NCBI GenBank assembly: GCA_003508755.1
Contig: DNTK01000397.1
Span: 1 to 6,562, forward strand
Length of the DNA stretch: 6,562 bases
Reading direction: 5' to 3'
Source of the DNA: Bacteroidales bacterium
GTDB taxonomy: Bacteria; Bacteroidota; Bacteroidia; Bacteroidales; UBA10428
The notes under the pieces were generated by a model that was not told the origin of the DNA, did not search any database, and worked only from the letters and a program-made list of their open reading frames with translations. Each line of letters begins with the position of its first letter. Within the stretch, counting starts at the first letter, position 1. A program made the translations under genes and the position numbers. This document shows positions 6,004 through 6,562 of the stretch, piece after piece.

Positions 6004-6562
6004 ATGTCTTCAAAAATAACCTTACAGCAAACCGACGAATTTGCAGTCCATTACGATGAATATGTTTCCCAAACACATTGGTATGGCCCCCAAATGCTTT
6101 TTGGTTTAATGTATGAATACCTCTGCCCCGAGGATAATCTTTTGGATTTAGGCATTGGAACAGGCATTAGTGCCAAACCTTTTAAGCGTGCGGGATTAAA
6201 AATATATGGTGTTGACGGATCAGAGGAAATGATCAAGATATGTCAGAATAAAGCAATCACCGAGGACATCAGGTTGGCAGATCTGGCTGATAATTTCAAA
6301 TCCCCCTATGGTGTAGCAATTTTTGAGCATGTGATTTCTGTGGGTGTATTTCACCTGGTTGGCAATCTGGCATCGGTTTTTTCCGAGGTGGCCCGGTCAA
6401 TTCGCAAAGGAGGAATTTTCGGGTTTACTTTTCATGAGTTCAACCAGGAAAATCCCGGGAGTTACCAATTATCTGGCCAGGAGGGTATTTATTCGCATCA
6501 GAACGAAGATTCCGGAATAATCGTTTACCAGCACTCTTCGCAACACATTAAGGATTTACTTA
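6004..6562 (+). CDS. Class I SAM-dependent methyltransferase (3' end outside window)
   Basis: 186 codons are present from ATG 6004 and the frame is open at the window edge. An earlier ATG at 5999 reaches a stop after six codons, so 6004 is the first usable start. The Rossmann-fold SAM site is clear: motif I LLDLGIGTGIS at 46-56, then strand IYGVDGSEEMIKIC at 67-80 with acidic Asp71 placed to bind the SAM ribose. Next come IRLADLAD at 89-96, a strand with VISVGVFHLV at 110-119, and the post-motif helix with RSIRKGGIFGFTFHE at 131-145. The family moves a methyl group from S-adenosylmethionine to a small molecule or protein; the substrate is unknown. The N-terminal AVHYDEYVSQTHWYGPQM helix before motif I is common in Methyltransf_11-type enzymes. 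There is no signal peptide, so it should be cytosolic. A near-consensus TACTTTTTG at 5979-5987 (one extra spacer base) may be its -7 box. Confidence 0.88.
   Translation, partial: MSSKITLQQTDEFAVHYDEYVSQTHWYGPQMLFGLMYEYLCPEDNLLDLGIGTGISAKPFKRAGLKIYGVDGSEEMIKICQNKAITEDIRLADLADNFKSPYGVAIFEHVISVGVFHLVGNLASVFSEVARSIRKGGIFGFTFHEFNQENPGSYQLSGQEGIYSHQNEDSGIIVYQHSSQHIKDLL

Noticed and set aside
5999..6019. ATG at 5999 as start of the methyltransferase
   Set aside because: Runs into a stop after six codons and is out of frame with the SAM motifs.
6051..6236. Minus-strand 61-codon frame in the methyltransferase
   Set aside because: Overlaps SAM motif I of the plus-strand frame, which is clearly coding.
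1..6562. CRISPR array, transposon or defence island
   Set aside because: No regularly spaced repeats, no transposase or integrase motifs, no terminal inverted repeats with target duplications, and no nuclease/helicase-type genes were seen.

Overview
The window looks like ordinary chromosomal DNA from a member of the Bacteroidota. Three things support this: a protein with a C-terminal type IX secretion (Por) sorting domain, which is essentially restricted to that phylum; an exported thioredoxin-fold protein with the DUF4369/DUF5106-like front half typical of Bacteroidota; and near-consensus TAnnTTTG -7 promoter boxes at several gene starts, with little Shine-Dalgarno signal. I cannot name a genus with confidence.

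Layout from left to right. (1) 1-1349, minus strand: the N-terminal 449 residues of an exported TlpA/thioredoxin-like disulfide oxidoreductase, cut by the window edge. (2) 1350-1545: a divergent intergenic region with a TATTTTTG box facing each way. (3) 1546-2520, plus strand: a complete trans-polyprenyl diphosphate synthase. (4) 2521-3039: a 519-base convergent gap with no convincing gene but several small repeats. (5) 3040-4269, minus strand: an AT-rich, tyrosine/tryptophan-rich secreted T9SS cargo protein built of degenerate repeats of about 30 residues. (6) 4270-4479: a gap with two clear inverted repeats. (7) 4480-5367, minus strand: an EamA-family (DMT superfamily) transporter with ten predicted membrane segments. 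(8) 5368-5463: a short divergent promoter region. (9) 5464-5862, plus strand: a small DUF3859-like protein followed directly by a weak hairpin. (10) 6004-6562, plus strand: the N-terminal 186 residues of a class I SAM-dependent methyltransferase, cut by the right edge.

The genes do not form an obvious operon or pathway. Orientation changes repeatedly, gaps are about 100-500 bases, and each gene seems to have its own promoter. Functions are mixed: envelope redox, isoprenoid synthesis, secretion cargo, metabolite export, an unknown protein and a methyltransferase. I see no mobile element, CRISPR array, tRNA/rRNA or defence cassette. I found no convincing new biological system. The parts most worth a second look are the repeat-built secreted protein, the 519-base gap with a repeated 10-mer, and the inverted repeats upstream of the secreted protein gene.
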